Source of the DNA: Schoenoplectus triqueter
Taxonomy: Eukaryota > Streptophyta > Magnoliopsida > Poales > Cyperaceae
DNA length: 33,546 nucleotides
Direction of reading: 5' to 3'
NCBI GenBank assembly: GCA_964058805.1
Contig: CAXKVV010000165.1
Location: forward strand, 1-33,546
The position numbers and the translations under genes are program-made. Of this stretch, positions 22,312 through 33,523 are shown piece after piece. The notes under the pieces were generated by a model. The model searched no databases and had not been told where the DNA came from. It saw only the letters and a program-made list of their open reading frames with translations. The first letter of the stretch is position 1; every line of letters begins with the position of its first letter.

Positions 22312-22670
22312 AAGAAATGAAAATAAAAGAGAAAGAAACCAATGGATTTGACATACATTTTTACATCTCACCAAATTCATTGTAACATATACAGAGTATC
22401 AACGAAAAGGGAAAAAAATGAAATTTAGCTCATAAAAAAAATGTGGTACTAAAGAATACTAAAGAATACACGGGGTCGAGAGAGGATCATCCTAAAAGGA
22501 ACCTTTACCAGCCTTGCAATATGTGAACCAGACACCCCTCACTAAAACTAACAAATTTTAGTTTCTTTCCAGAGAGGTAACTTGTAAAATGCACCTTTGC
22601 AACGCTCTGATGAAGAAAGGATCAGGATTTCTCTGGGATGTGTTGGATAATTATACCCTGTATCTATTTA

Positions 22671-24223
22671 TCATCTCAGAGACCTCTTGCTAGCCTGAAT
22701 CTTGCGATACAATCCGCGAGTGCGATAAGATAACAACAAGTCCAACCCAAATCCGACAAGGCAAGCAAACGCCATAATGATAAAAACGAGCCTGTAGCAG
22801 TGGGCTCCAACACAAGTGTTGCCACCATCAGGTGTCTTGGTAGCCTGAGAATCATATAGAAGCCCCGCAAGAAGGCCCGAGAAAAGGAATGAGCCGAGTG
22901 GAAGGTTGAGGATCAGTATGTTGTAGATCAAGCCGTAATATTTCAGGCCGAAGAGCTCAGAAGCAGTTGGAACTGAAACTGCCAGACGTACTCCATAGCA
23001 CACACCTACAACAATAGAGCCGATAAAGAGGGAACCTGGAAGTCCAAGTGCCATGACCACATACCCAATTGCCATGAGGATTTGGGAGGCAGCATTCCAA
23101 ATTGGACGTGGCAAGCCATTTTTCCTGAGCAGAGAAAAAAGAAACAAACAGAAAGAAAAAAGTCAATTGATGTTCAACACATAAATTAGGCATAGTCAAA
23201 CTCTTTAATGTAACCATATTTTGATGCAATACTCAATTATTTATCAGTATTACTTTCCTTTTCACTACATATTGGCAAATTGTATGACATAACACTTCTG
23301 CAGTCAAAGGATATCTTTTTCTCCGTACCAGATTCATTGTACCTTTTACTTAATATAAGGAATTACAACAGTTCTTGATCGGTTGACATGTCCTCATAAA
23401 TTTGGAAGAACTAGAAATTAGAAAGTTTCTAGGTTCCTTTTGTTTGTAGTACAACTAGGTATGCAATCAATTATTCTTGGGTTGAAGGAAACTTGGGCGA
23501 TGTTCCCATATATTTTATTCAAAATATTTTGGTTGTGTTAACAGCTGTTATATATAGGCTTAAACCTCACAAAAATCAAGCAATCACCCTAAAAACACCC
23601 AAATTGAGATTTGGGACAAATTTTGCATCTTTTGGGAATTGGACTTGTGCAACCTAATCTAGTGAAAGATACTAAAACGATGCTTTCAAACTACAGATAT
23701 AGCTTCACATTCAACACAGCATGCTCGTAATTAAGAAACGCTGAAAGATAATTAATGAAACATTAATATGGTTCCTTCCAGGCTCCAGCACATTCAAAAA
23801 GGTAATAGAAAGAATGAAAATACATAATATTTGTACTGTAGGTGAAAGGACCACTTTTTCATTGTGGGCAAAAAGAGAGTTGGCTTGTAATGAAGTGAAA
23901 TGGACATGAGCGGTTCTTATTAAACAATACATACGTACTCCACTATTAAGAAAACGAAACCACTACTCACTTAGGTACCAAATTGTAATTTTTTAAATTA
24001 AATAAAGGACGGATTTGACAATGATTTCATTAAAGAAATATTCAAAGCTTTCAGTAACATCTTGAAACTGCACAATATCTTAGTATACCAAATCTCTTTG
24101 GTTATATGCAAATATATATATGGGTTGAATAGAGCATATACAACAGTGTTATCCAGATAAATAATTGCCAAAAATCTCAACTTAAGAATATTAATTATTA
24201 ATTCCTATTAGTATAAAAATAAC

Positions 24224-24270
<47 letters not shown>

Positions 24271-27153
24271 CTATAGTTGTAACAAAAAGGACATTTATAT
24301 AAGGAAAAGGGAGAATTCAATTTTTACTGAACTTCCTAAACAAAACTAAGTTTATCCATAAACTTTCATTTGCACCAAGCCTTGAACTTCTTAAGAAAAA
24401 CTGAATTGGCCTAAACTCGAAACTACACTAAATAAGTCCTTGAACTTTTCGAATGAAAACCAATTTAGTCATTGTACTTATTGAAAATAACTAAATTGAA
24501 GGATGGGAGCTGAAGGATACAATATTTTTTGATAAAAAGATGGGAGCTGAAGGATACAATATTTATTTGTCAACTCCTATCTCCATCTACAATGCGACCA
24601 AAAGACCAGACATTAAAGAGGAGAAAATTAAATATCAGCAAAATATCATGCCTTTTCTTAGTCTGCGCAACCCTCCCCATGGCTCACATGGTCCAACTAT
24701 TATTTCACCCAAAAAAATCCTTCTAACTATATCTTAAAGTGGAATATTCTTTCTAACCGAACCAATCTTTAGCAAAAACTTAAGCTTGCATATTAGCTCT
24801 ATAAAAGATTATCTATCTAGGTATCTAAAAATAACTTCTTATGTTATTCATCTGAGCATTAAACAGTATGGCACAAACCACATATTATCTTTAATTCTTT
24901 TTGAAGGTTCCTTTTTTTTTAATCTTTATTGATAGGCTTTACTTAAGTATTAATCTTAACTGAGATCATAAAGCTCTTTTATAGAGGTGGATTTTCCCTA
25001 CATTTAACCCTTGTAACTTTTTTATCTGGTCTAAGGCTGCATACATACTTCAACAAAAGAAAACCTGTTACTATCAGACTGTTTGCAAAGAAAAATGCCA
25101 ATGATAGAGACAGAAGCACAAAAAGAAAATAAAGATAACATACTTGATAAAATGTTCCGAGATGGTCCCTGACCCGATCCTTCCAAAAAATCCCCAGATG
25201 CTTGTCATGGACACAAAGATGGAAACATCACTGTACCCCATCGCAACACCCATTTGGCCTAGATTGTTCATTACCGCAAGACCCGTGCCGACGCCACAAA
25301 GAAATGAAACAAACAAGACCCAAAAGTCAGCCGTCATTACAGCCTCCACAATCGTGTGATCCTCCCCTATCTCAGGCCTCTGCTTCACCTTCTCCAGCTT
25401 AACTACTGGCACAGCCACTGCTGCTGCTGCCACTACTGGCTCGGCGACATCTTGGTTGATCAGCAGTGGTGCCTCCACATCTAATTCTGTTTTTTTCTTC
25501 TTTCCTATTCTCAAAAATTATATATACATTACTAGTAATCCTAGATCATACAAAAGAGATATCCATATTGATATTCAATACTACGACATTCATGTTAATT
25601 ACAATTGATACCTGCGATAGCTACGTAAATTGGGACAGTTGCTGGTGAGAGAAGAAAGATGAACAGCACCGCGACAAAAATCTTAGAAACGTATTTATTA
25701 CTGCTCAAGCCAGTGAGATCAAACCCAAGTAGGTAGATTGCAATGCCAACAGCCAAGGAGCTTATGGCTGTAAAGCACCTGCCATCAATTTTCTCAGAAT
25801 CTTCATCTTGCACATCTACTAACTTCTTTGGTGTTTCACGAAGGAAGAGCATTGCAACACCACAGACAACAGCTGGCGCAATGGAGAGCATCAACAGGAA
25901 GGAGGCGGGATCATCTGCAAAAAGTGCTGAGCAGATGTCGGTGAAAATTGCGGTGCTTAGGCCCACATAGCCCTTCAAGATGCCTGACACTGGGCCTCGG
26001 TTGCGTCGAAAGTTGCGCATGCATGTCACTAGCACAGCTGTGTTCATCCATGTCGTGCTGTTCCCTCCCAGGCATAATACCACACACATCTGCCATGAAG
26101 AATGATGCTAATATGAAGTATTCGTTCAAACAATGGTAAAATTATATTTAAAATTGCATTTGGTTCTAACTTCTAAATTTCATGAAGTTCTATAGAAATC
26201 TAGCCTTAAATGCATCCATAAAATTGTATGGTGTTGCCGTGTTGGCATGATTGATGACTAATGTAAATTATGACAAAATTGCACAGCTAATGGTGAGGTT
26301 GTCAGGCAAGTAACTGTAAATAAATAATTTGGGTCCACTTATTACCTATATATATGATGGCATCTTACACTAAAAAAATTACTTGTCTAAGCAATAAGCA
26401 CACACGTAATCTTGGTTTGTACCAAGATTCCAAGAAGCATGAAAATGCTCCCGGACTCTTGGTTGACCGCAAGAATCGCAAAGAAATTAACGCTTCAAAG
26501 CATTCATGTTCAACCCAAAATAATCCTAACAAACACTTCGTAAAATCAGTGTGTAAAAAGTTTAAATCAGGACCCACTGTCAAATCAATGTGCTGAAAAA
26601 AAAACAACAAATGCACAAATTTAAGCCGAATAGTCACAAAATGACAACGATTGGACTCAAATGGCAATACTGAAAAGCTCAAATTTGCTCAATATATAGC
26701 GCCTTTTATAGTTCTGTACAAACAACTCTCTCACTAACTAGCAAATTATAATTTCTCTCTTCAATGGCTCAAAATGGCTATCAACATAACATTGCTACTA
26801 GAGCCAGTGTACTTAATTACCTGCCAATAAGGAAGGGGCTTGATTGTCTTGCTGACGACAAGCCATTGTGTGCCGTAGCCGATGAACCCCTCGACGGAGC
26901 CGAGTAGGAGAATGGCCGGCGTGGGGAGCTTATCAGAAGCAAGGCCGGCAAGCAACCCGAAGGCCTTTCCAATGTCCTTGGCGACAGAGAGGCTGTTCAA
27001 TTGGAGCTGTGTAAGCCCCATGAGCGTCTTAAGCGCGTCGGAGTAGTTGGAGAAGGTGTAGTTGTTACCTGAGATGCACTGTACCCATACGGCCGTTATG
27101 AACCCCAGCCACTTGCCCCAGTTCGTACCCGCTATGCCTTGTAGTGAGTCCAT
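22671..27153 (-). CDS. Nodulin-like / NFD4-type MFS membrane protein
   Basis: Four exons on the minus strand join in phase: 27153-26821, 26089-25612, 25504-25144 and 23124-22671. All introns are GT-AG, and the product is 541 residues. It starts MDSLQGIAGTNWGKWLGF and ends KIQASKRSLR. Family landmarks in order are VQCISGNNYTFSNYSDALK (first membrane segment and after), SVAKDIGKAFGLLAGLASD, GGNSTTWMNTAVLVTCMRNF, NRGPVSGILKGYVGLSTAIF, a central loop with EAPLL and Ala/Val-rich sequence, FCGVGTG-like glycine motifs (residues SFLCGVGTGLAVMNNLGQMG), FGRIGSGTISEHFIKK, and PTASELFGLKYYGLIYN. This is the plant nodulin-like N-terminal plus NFD4 C-terminal architecture, about 12 membrane segments and of usual length. 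Members are integral membrane proteins assumed to move small solutes; substrate and compartment are not shown here. Introns are 731, 107 and 2019 bp. Confidence 0.94.
24222..24268. repeat. (AAT)n microsatellite
   Basis: About 15 uninterrupted AAT units lie in the third intron of the MFS gene. Length is likely to vary between individuals. Confidence 0.95.
24502..24564. repeat. Perfect 26-nt direct duplication
   Basis: The segment beginning GATGGGAGCTGAAGGATACA occurs at 24502-24527 and at 24539-24564 without mismatch, within the third intron of the MFS gene. Confidence 0.92.
26090..26820 (-). other. First intron of the MFS gene (731 bp)
   Basis: The donor GTAATT follows codons PLPYWQ and the acceptor GGCAG precedes MCVVLCLGGN. 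The middle (26400-26680) is less AT-rich than the ends, with a 105-codon minus-strand open frame that is not recognisable, and a perfect 9-bp hairpin with a 4-base loop at 26408-26429. It could include inserted sequence, but no element boundaries were found. Confidence 0.8.
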
Positions 27154-27258
27154 GGAGATTGTTTCTTTATTTGGATCAGTTGTTTGTTTGTTGGGGTTTT
27201 GATTTTTGAAGAGAGGGAGGGATGGTGGTTGTGGGTATTAGAGGAAAGAAGAACGGTG

Positions 27259-27267
27259 CTTATATAG
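27259..27267 (-). promoter_or_regulatory. Putative TATA box of the MFS gene
   Basis: CTATATAAG on the minus strand lies about 106 bases upstream of the start codon, preceded by a short CT run. Transcription would begin near 27230, leaving a leader of about 75-80 bases. Confidence 0.6.
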
Positions 27268-27489
27268 AGAGAGCGTCAGGCATTCAGGCCCGTTGTTTTA
27301 TTTGGTTTCTTTGTCACTTGTCAGTATTCTCTTTTAATTGAATTTCCTAATCTCGTTTTGCGCGAGTATGTTATTTTTTTTCTGGAATGAAACTTTTGTG
27401 GTGTGGGGTCGGCGACTGCTTTGACATCGAAATAGAGATAATTCCTGTATTTGGTAATGTAAATCACTGCATGCGGAGGTGAACTTTAC

Positions 27490-27661
27490 CTTCCGGCTTC
27501 CCCTCAGGAGAAATGCTGGGCTCTTCTTCTTCAGCCATTTGAAGGGTCATCTCGATTTTCTTATCAGATAAATCAACACTCTCAATAAGAAGAAGGTTTT
27601 TCTCTGCTATAACTGAAATTGTGAACTCCAATTTGCTATTCTTCAGAAGCACATCGCAGGA
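27490..27661 (-). pseudogene. Possible orphan exon of an unrecognised gene
   Basis: On the minus strand an open segment of 172 bases is bounded by an acceptor-like AAAAG and a good donor (GAAG then GTAAAG). It encodes about 57 residues including KLEFTISVIAEKNLLLIES and a charged end EEEEPSISPEGKPE. Codon composition looks coding, but I cannot assign a family. No partner exons were found; transposons begin 260 bases away. It may be a relict or captured exon, or part of the far 5' region of the MFS gene. Function unknown. Confidence 0.35.
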
Positions 27662-27923
27662 CTTTTAACTTATTATTGTATTATTTCTTTGTTATGTTAC
27701 TTAGGTTTTTTATTTGCGTTATCAACAGCTGGAGATGGAGAACTTCCTACTCAAGAGGTTTTTAATATGCATCTTGCTTGGTAATGAAGTGGCTTTTACT
27801 GATCATGAGTTATTTTGTTATTTTTAATTGATTCTCAGTGATGTCACAGTCATACTTTACAGGATTTTTTTTATTTAATTTAGAGACTACAACTTAAACA
27901 GGTTTCTTTTTTGGAATTGGGAA

Positions 27924-27931
27924 CTTGTGGG
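27924..27931. repeat. 8-bp target-site copy 1, CTTGTGGG
   Basis: This octamer recurs exactly at 28578-28585 and 28873-28880, bracketing and separating two hAT elements. Confidence 0.92.
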
Positions 27932-28577
27932 TAGGGCTGCAAACGAGTCGAGTTGAGCCGAGCTGAGCTTAGCTCAAGCTCGGCTCATGAAATTCGAGTC
28001 GAGTCGAGCCGAGCTCGTGAAACGCTTCGAGCTGAAAAACTTAGCTCAAACTCGGCTCGTTACTATTCGAGCTGGCTCACGAGCCAATGCATATGCGTTG
28101 ACTCAATTTGACATTTAGATTTAGTACATCTACAAACTATAAGGTTGGTACATCTAGAAGATTGGTATGAGAATTGATACAAAATTGGTATATCAATAAA
28201 CTATGTTTTTAATGACATCTTTGCTGCATCAATTTGAATGGATGAACTAACAAAAAACTACCGAGTCAGATATACGAATCTAATTACGAGTGAGTAAGAG
28301 ACATCCTTAAGCTGCTGATATGGTGAGATGGTGAGAGATAATGAGAGAGGAGTTATCGGATTAGAGTTCGACAAAAAAAATATATAAACTATTTTTTATT
28401 CGAGCTGAGTCGAGCCACGAGCCGAGCCGACCCCAACTCAAACTCGACTCATTTAACTACCGAGCCGGATTAGCTCGAGCCAAATTAGCTCAAGTCATTT
28501 TAGCTCGAGCCAGATTAGCTCGAGCCCGAGCCGAGCCCGAGCTGAGCTACGAGCTCGAGCTTTTTTGTGCAGCCCTA
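27932..28577. mobile_element. Non-autonomous hAT element, TAGGGCTGCA ends
   Basis: The element is 646 bp with terminal inverted repeats TAGGGCTGCAAACGAG (left) and TAGGGCTGCACAAAA (right, reverse-complemented), perfect for ten bases. The octamer CTTGTGGG flanks it. Subterminal arrays of GAGCCGAGCT / AGCTCGAGC fill 27945-28090 and 28400-28560, on opposite strands at the two ends; the core is AT-rich and non-coding. The terminus matches that of the element at 16234-16776. Confidence 0.93.
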
Positions 28578-28585
28578 CTTGTGGG

Positions 28586-28872
28586 TAGAGGTGGCAATCG
28601 GGCGGGTCGGGTCGGGTTCGGGTTCGGGTCGGGCGGGTCGGGTCAGTTTGACTTTCTGGAAGAAATCGGGTCGGGTCGGGTCAATTTACATGTTGTGTTT
28701 TTTCAGATCGTTGATAGATTTCGATTCGATTGAAGGCCATTTGATTTCGGGTCGGGTCGGGTTCGGGTCGGGTCGGGTCAGTTTGACTTTCTTAAAAAAT
28801 CAGGTCGGGTCGGGTTCGGATCCGGGCGGGTCGGACGGGTTTGTCGGGTCGGATCGGGTTCTGCCACCTCTA
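28586..28872. mobile_element. Short hAT MITE with GGGTCGGGTC repeats
   Basis: The element is 287 bp and starts directly after the middle CTTGTGGG. Its ends TAGAGGTGGCA (left) and TAGAGGTGGCA (right, reverse-complemented) are a perfect 11-bp inverted repeat. The third CTTGTGGG follows at 28873-28880. The interior is mostly tandem GGGTCGGGTC; a 112-codon frame across it is low-complexity, not a gene. An inner phrase, CAGTTTGACTTTCT, occurs twice. Confidence 0.93.
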
Positions 28873-29691
28873 CTTGTGGGTATGAGTTCCAACTATTTAT
28901 GTTGATGGGTTTCCAACAGCCATCGGAAAGAGGGGGAAAAAATAATTCAATCTGACTTGATTTGTTTTTTTCCAGGATTTAACAAAGACACAGAAATGAA
29001 AGTTGGGAAAAACAACAAATCCCAATGAACCAAAACTGACAGCCGAACACTATATGGAAAAAAAAACTAAATCCATTTTCATTTTCATTTCCATTTGTAC
29101 CCAAACAACCGAACGGGATGGGGTACTACTATTTGAATTCCTCATCGTTTCTCTACGAGAAGATGAAATCTTGTTCGGTACTTAGGTGGGAAAGGGAATA
29201 AGAATGAGTTTTATATTAAAATGGTGTTGTGTGTGGGAAAAAAATAATTCGGTTTAAGTGATTTTTTTTCCACAGCAACAGTAAAATCCTAACAGGCTCT
29301 AAATGTTATTAATGTGGTGGCTTATTTTATTGTATGTATGTGGATGAATGCAACATCAGGTGCAATTAAACAAAAAAAAAATTATCCGGGAAGTGCGTTG
29401 GGTATTTCTGATTACTGTCAAAAATTTACATATAAAAATCTGTAACGTCAGTCATTTATTAAAACATTAAATGTACTTCAATCAGTTCATATTTCCATTG
29501 ACAATCCATTAATAATCTTGGGGCAGAATTACAGGGACCATATATTATTCTTGGGTATTTGGGTCGATTAATGCAGGACAAGCCGAGAAAGTGCTTCTTA
29601 TTTAAAATAAATATAAATTCTAATACTCTTTAAATGACGATGAATTTTATATCTCATTTTAGTGTTTGTATCATTTCTTTCTTCTTTTTGT

Positions 29692-29818
29692 TTAATTGTA
29701 CCCGTTATGTGGAGGCCACAAGCAAATTTGTAAGAGATTAAAATTTGTTGATGAGGTTTGTTAATTGTATTAGGTGGAAGTCACAAGCAGATTTGTTAGA
29801 GAATAAAATTTGTTGAAG
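29692..29818. repeat. Two diverged tandem copies (~60 bp)
   Basis: TTAATTGTA, then GGAGGCCACAAGCAAATTTG and ATTAAAATTTGTTGA at 29692-29750, is followed by a copy at 29761-29818 with GGAAGTCACAAGCAGATTTG and AATAAAATTTGTTGA. Confidence 0.75.
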
Positions 29819-30202
29819 ATAGAGCACAGAATCTTTAATTTGAAGTGATATTTCATAAATTAAGCTTTGAAATATAAAGAGTGGGTATTTTAATTGCAAA
29901 TTGGATAGCTAATATTCTTTATAACTCAATTTCTTTACACATTTGGGTGTAGATGGGTTAGGTTACTTAACATTTCACAACGCAATAGATTTAAGTCCCA
30001 AAAAAGTACAGAGGACATAGAGAACATAGAGATATGATCACTTAACCAACACATTGCGATTCAGAACTCTACCATCTCCCACGCTCCTACCTCATCCTGT
30101 TCTCCATTTCAACTTTACTATTTTTAAAAGCTTAATTTTAAGTCATTCCTTGAATATTGTTTTGTCCTATAAAATAGTATTTTTAAATGTTTATAGTACA
30201 TA

Positions 30203-30470
30203 TAAATAAAGGCGGAGGCAGAATAATTTTTAATGGGTGCCAAGAACTTAAACTATATACTGCATTCTATAATTCTCATCCAAATCTATAAAGTTTTTTA
30301 AAATATGGGGTCATAGCGAGTAATATTTATTTGAAGTATGAAGATCAATTTTAAATTTTCTTTATAATTATTATTGAAAAAGGAATACATTTTTTTGTAA
30401 GATAGAACTTTTAAAAAAAGGATCAGATGATCCCCATTCATTACATGTAGATCTGCATCTGCATATAAAT
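30203..30470. mobile_element. Worn element of the GGCGGAG(C) type
   Basis: The left end, AAAGGCGGAGGCAGAAT, and the right end, TAGATCTGCATCTGCATA, resemble the degraded inverted ends of the family seen at 19428-19725. No target duplication was found and the boundaries are approximate. Confidence 0.35.
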
Positions 30471-31136
30471 TATACAGCCATGTGCTTTCAATTATTTCAT
30501 TTTTTGCACAGTCTTACGTCTATATTTTCAACAATTATAACCTTGAATTAGCTTGACCATATTTCAATTTAATCTTCCAATGTATTTTCCATTAAGGCCA
30601 AAACTTTAGAATTTACTAATGCAATTAAAAGCACTGTTGTGAAATATCGATAGATCATTTGCATTAATCTTTGAAAAACTTAAGAATAACAGAGTAAGGA
30701 AAAATTATAAGAATTTGTGCATCTCTCAATTGTTATTAGAAGAAAATTAATGGGGAACTCTGTAGAATTGAAAGAAAAAACTAAAATATTTCACGTGCCA
30801 AATTATTTTTATATTAATTTGACTTACAGAAATTTTTTTAAAATAATGGCAGTTGCTATGAAAGAAAATGAGATGCTAAAAACTGAGTGGGGAGGATTTA
30901 TCTGTCGTTTTATCTCTCAAACCGTGCTAAACCAAAAATGAAAATGTGAAGAAGTTGTCATTTTTAAGGGAATTTATAACCTTGGCTATTGTGTTGGGCA
31001 GCAAAAAATCACCTATATTAAAGAGAGGTTACAATCTTTTTATCCGTTTGTCTTATCAATATTATATCGGATAAAGATATAGATAAATATTATTTTGTAT
31101 TTATTATTATAATTTGTAATTATGTATTTAATTACA

Positions 31137-31437
31137 AGGGAGAGAACCTTGATAATTTTGACAATGATATTTAACTTACGAATCGATAGTATTTTAAATT
31201 TCATATAATTTAATTATTATTTGATGATCCATCAAAATCTTTTAAATTACAATCATTGCAAATCATATAAAATTTTAATGATCAAACTATCAAACAATAT
31301 TTAAATAGCATGAAATTTAAAACATTATTGATGTATAAGTTGAAAAATATATGTACATTTTTTATTTTTAAGATTTTTTTTATTTCTTTAAAATGTCATT
31401 ATCAAGATTGTCAAAATAACTCATTCTCAACATATCC
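31137..31437. mobile_element. Degenerate relative of the 7785-8171 MITE
   Basis: The right end, CAAGATTGTCAAAATAACTCATT then CCCTCCTCTT, closely matches the right end of the 7785-8171 element. The interior shares the TTTGATGATCCATCAAA and AAATTTCAT phrases on both arms. The left end (TTGATAATTTTGACAATG) is more diverged. No target duplication was found. Confidence 0.6.
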
Positions 31438-31448
31438 CTCCTCTTAAT

Positions 31449-31582
31449 TAGGGGTGTAAACGGATCAGATACAGACATATAATGATTTTACTGTATGCTC
31501 ATCCGTTATAATTTTTATTATTTTTCAGATCAAATGAATAAAATCGGATATTAATATATTATCTGATCCGTTAACGCCCCTC
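31449..31582. mobile_element. Miniature hAT-like element (~134 bp)
   Basis: Inverted ends match at 20 of 22 bases: the left begins AGGGGTGTAAACGG and the right, reverse-complemented, AGGGGCGTTAACGG, both continuing ATCAGATA. Flanking octamers CTCTTAAT and CCCTTAAC agree at six of eight positions. It is directly adjacent to the MITE at 31137-31437. Confidence 0.65.
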
Positions 31583-31675
31583 CCCTTAACCATGTAATAT
31601 ATCTTAACCATATAATATATAACTGCCCTTATCATTATCATTATTTATATCCCTCCCCTTAACTATATAATATTA
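31582..31675. repeat. Degenerate repeats of CCTTAACCATATAATATAT
   Basis: Related units occur at about 31583-31602, 31603-31620 and 31654-31671, the first starting at the right edge of the small hAT-like element. Confidence 0.6.
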
Positions 31676-33523
31676 ATTATGGTAATATGTCGTCTAGGTA
31701 TGGCAATAAAATACAGCTAGCATTCCAGCACGTAGCCAGGACTGATGATGATGAAAGAAGTATTGACCCGTTGGTTATATTCTAATTTTGTCAATACAAA
31801 ATTAATGAGTATGTCATGACGTGAATAGTTTGAACTAAGATTTTGCTACTATTTTAAATCATCATTTATAGCCTTGTAGGAGTATGACGTTGATAATACT
31901 TGATACAGCGTCGTTTCACGTCTTTTTTTTCCTAATCTTTTATGTTGTTGTACAAGCCCTCGTATATATATTAGTGGACCCCATTCAATATAGAAATACA
32001 TACTCACAAAGAACAAAAAAAAGTGTCATTATATTATATATTTCGAGATATATATGAATGCAAGTGTAATTACAAAAGATCCAGAAGTCAGATCTTTTAA
32101 TATAATGATGCAAACCCAGCTTATTATTCCAAATAAAATTAATTGTATGTTTCCCAGAGTTTGTACTGCGCTTAGAATCGATTTGTAAATTAATTAATTA
32201 TTATTAACATATATTGATATACACAAAAATGTTTATTTACTGTGAAGAGTTGCAGCAATTGACTTGTGGTGGCTGCCAAATGCCAATCTTTCAAAATGGT
32301 GCAGATGGAATGAACATACATATTTTATACAGTCAATGGACCATCAGGCATCATGTGTGTTGAATGTAAAATTATTTGTCTGCTTATGTATTAATTAATT
32401 AATTTCACCACTGACCTCTTTCACACGGCTCAACTACTACCCTTCAACTTGTAGTCGGACAACTCTGGTCCGTTCAATTCTGATCCAACGGTCTTAAATC
32501 AAGTCTTCAAAACTATACTAAAACTTGAACCGGCTAGTAGCTGTTTAAATAGTGACAATTAATCGATCGGATTGTACCGTTCAAACTACATTACAATAAT
32601 TAAAATTAAAATTTTAGATGCATCTTTTTCATAGTAATAATTATATAAAATTGTTACTTGCCCGATTTGGGGTTACAAACGTATATGTTAACCTTACTTG
32701 AATTTAAATTAATTTTTTGTACTTCAAACCGCCTCGAAAAAAATAAATACAAATCTTTTCTTTTCTTTTATGCAAAAAGTTCCGCATGCAACTTCACACC
32801 CCCTCGAACCAGATCTGCTGCAGCGCAACATCTAGTCCGTTCGATCACTTAAAGATTCGTACTAACTCGAATTTCAAAGTAATCAAACAGATCATGTGTT
32901 GTGTTGTACTGTTAAACCGGGAAATTTAAATTTAAAAATAATGATAATTAAGCTAATAAAGAAATTAATTTAATATAAATTAGTAAATAACAATATAAAT
33001 ATATATATGTAATAATAATAAACAATAAATTCAATCTTTAAATTTAAATAAATAATAAATCAATAATTGGAAAATTAAATAATATAAAAACTGACAATGA
33101 TAAAAAAATGAAATAAAATAATAATAAAAATAATAATAACTAATTGATCAATTAATTAACTTTGAAATAGATAATCAGTAAATAAAACATGATAATAATA
33201 ATAGCCAGAAAGGTCGAGTTAACAATCTAAGAGTCCTAATTAAAATGATCAATGATAAGGCATAAATTAAATAATAATAATACTAAAGATAATAATAATA
33301 GTGATAATGAAATAACCCGCCTCTTAAGCTAACCAACGAAATAATAAATTAAAATTTATAAGAGAAGCAAAAATTATGACCCATGATCTAAAACCCAATA
33401 AATTCAATTAGCCACATCATTGTCTACACCGAAATGCCACTGAAAATCTTTAACTCACTAACTCCAATTAATACCCATCACATCTATCACTCACTCACCA
33501 TCTCTCTCATTAATTACTCTACT
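31676..33523. other. AT-rich intergenic, no gene seen
   Basis: About 32400-32560 and 32640-32850 are less AT-rich but carry only short open frames not recognised. 32930-33330 is very AT-rich with many AATAAT phrases. No element ends were found. Confidence 0.45.

Larger units (their letters stand above)
23125..25143 (-). other. Third intron of the MFS gene (2019 bp)
   Basis: This long intron lies between the codons for FIK and KNGLPRP. It contains an (AAT)n microsatellite (24222-24268), a perfect 26-base direct duplication (24502-24527 and 24539-24564), and a region at 24300-24500 of degenerate repeats around CCTTGAACTT / CATAAACTTT. Such repeats are common in plant transposon-derived DNA. 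Open frames within it appear to be chance. Confidence 0.8.
28881..31136. other. Intergenic with old transposon debris
   Basis: A pair of diverged tandem copies of about 60 bases lies at 29692-29818. A worn element of the GGCGGAGGCAG type occupies about 30203-30470. Open frames at 29003-29185 and 30717-30941 are not recognisable. No gene is supported. Confidence 0.4.

Noticed and set aside
25144..25402. Plus-strand frames opposite MFS exon 3
   Set aside because: They are shadows of the conserved minus-strand coding exon.
26365..26682. 105-codon minus-strand frame in the first MFS intron
   Set aside because: The exons on either side join perfectly in the family sequence (PYWQ to MCVV), so this lies in an intron; no family is recognised.
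28567..28905. A 112-codon + strand frame rich in GRVGSGS repeats
   Set aside because: It runs across the tandem GGGTCGGGTC repeats of a 287-bp hAT MITE and across its boundaries.
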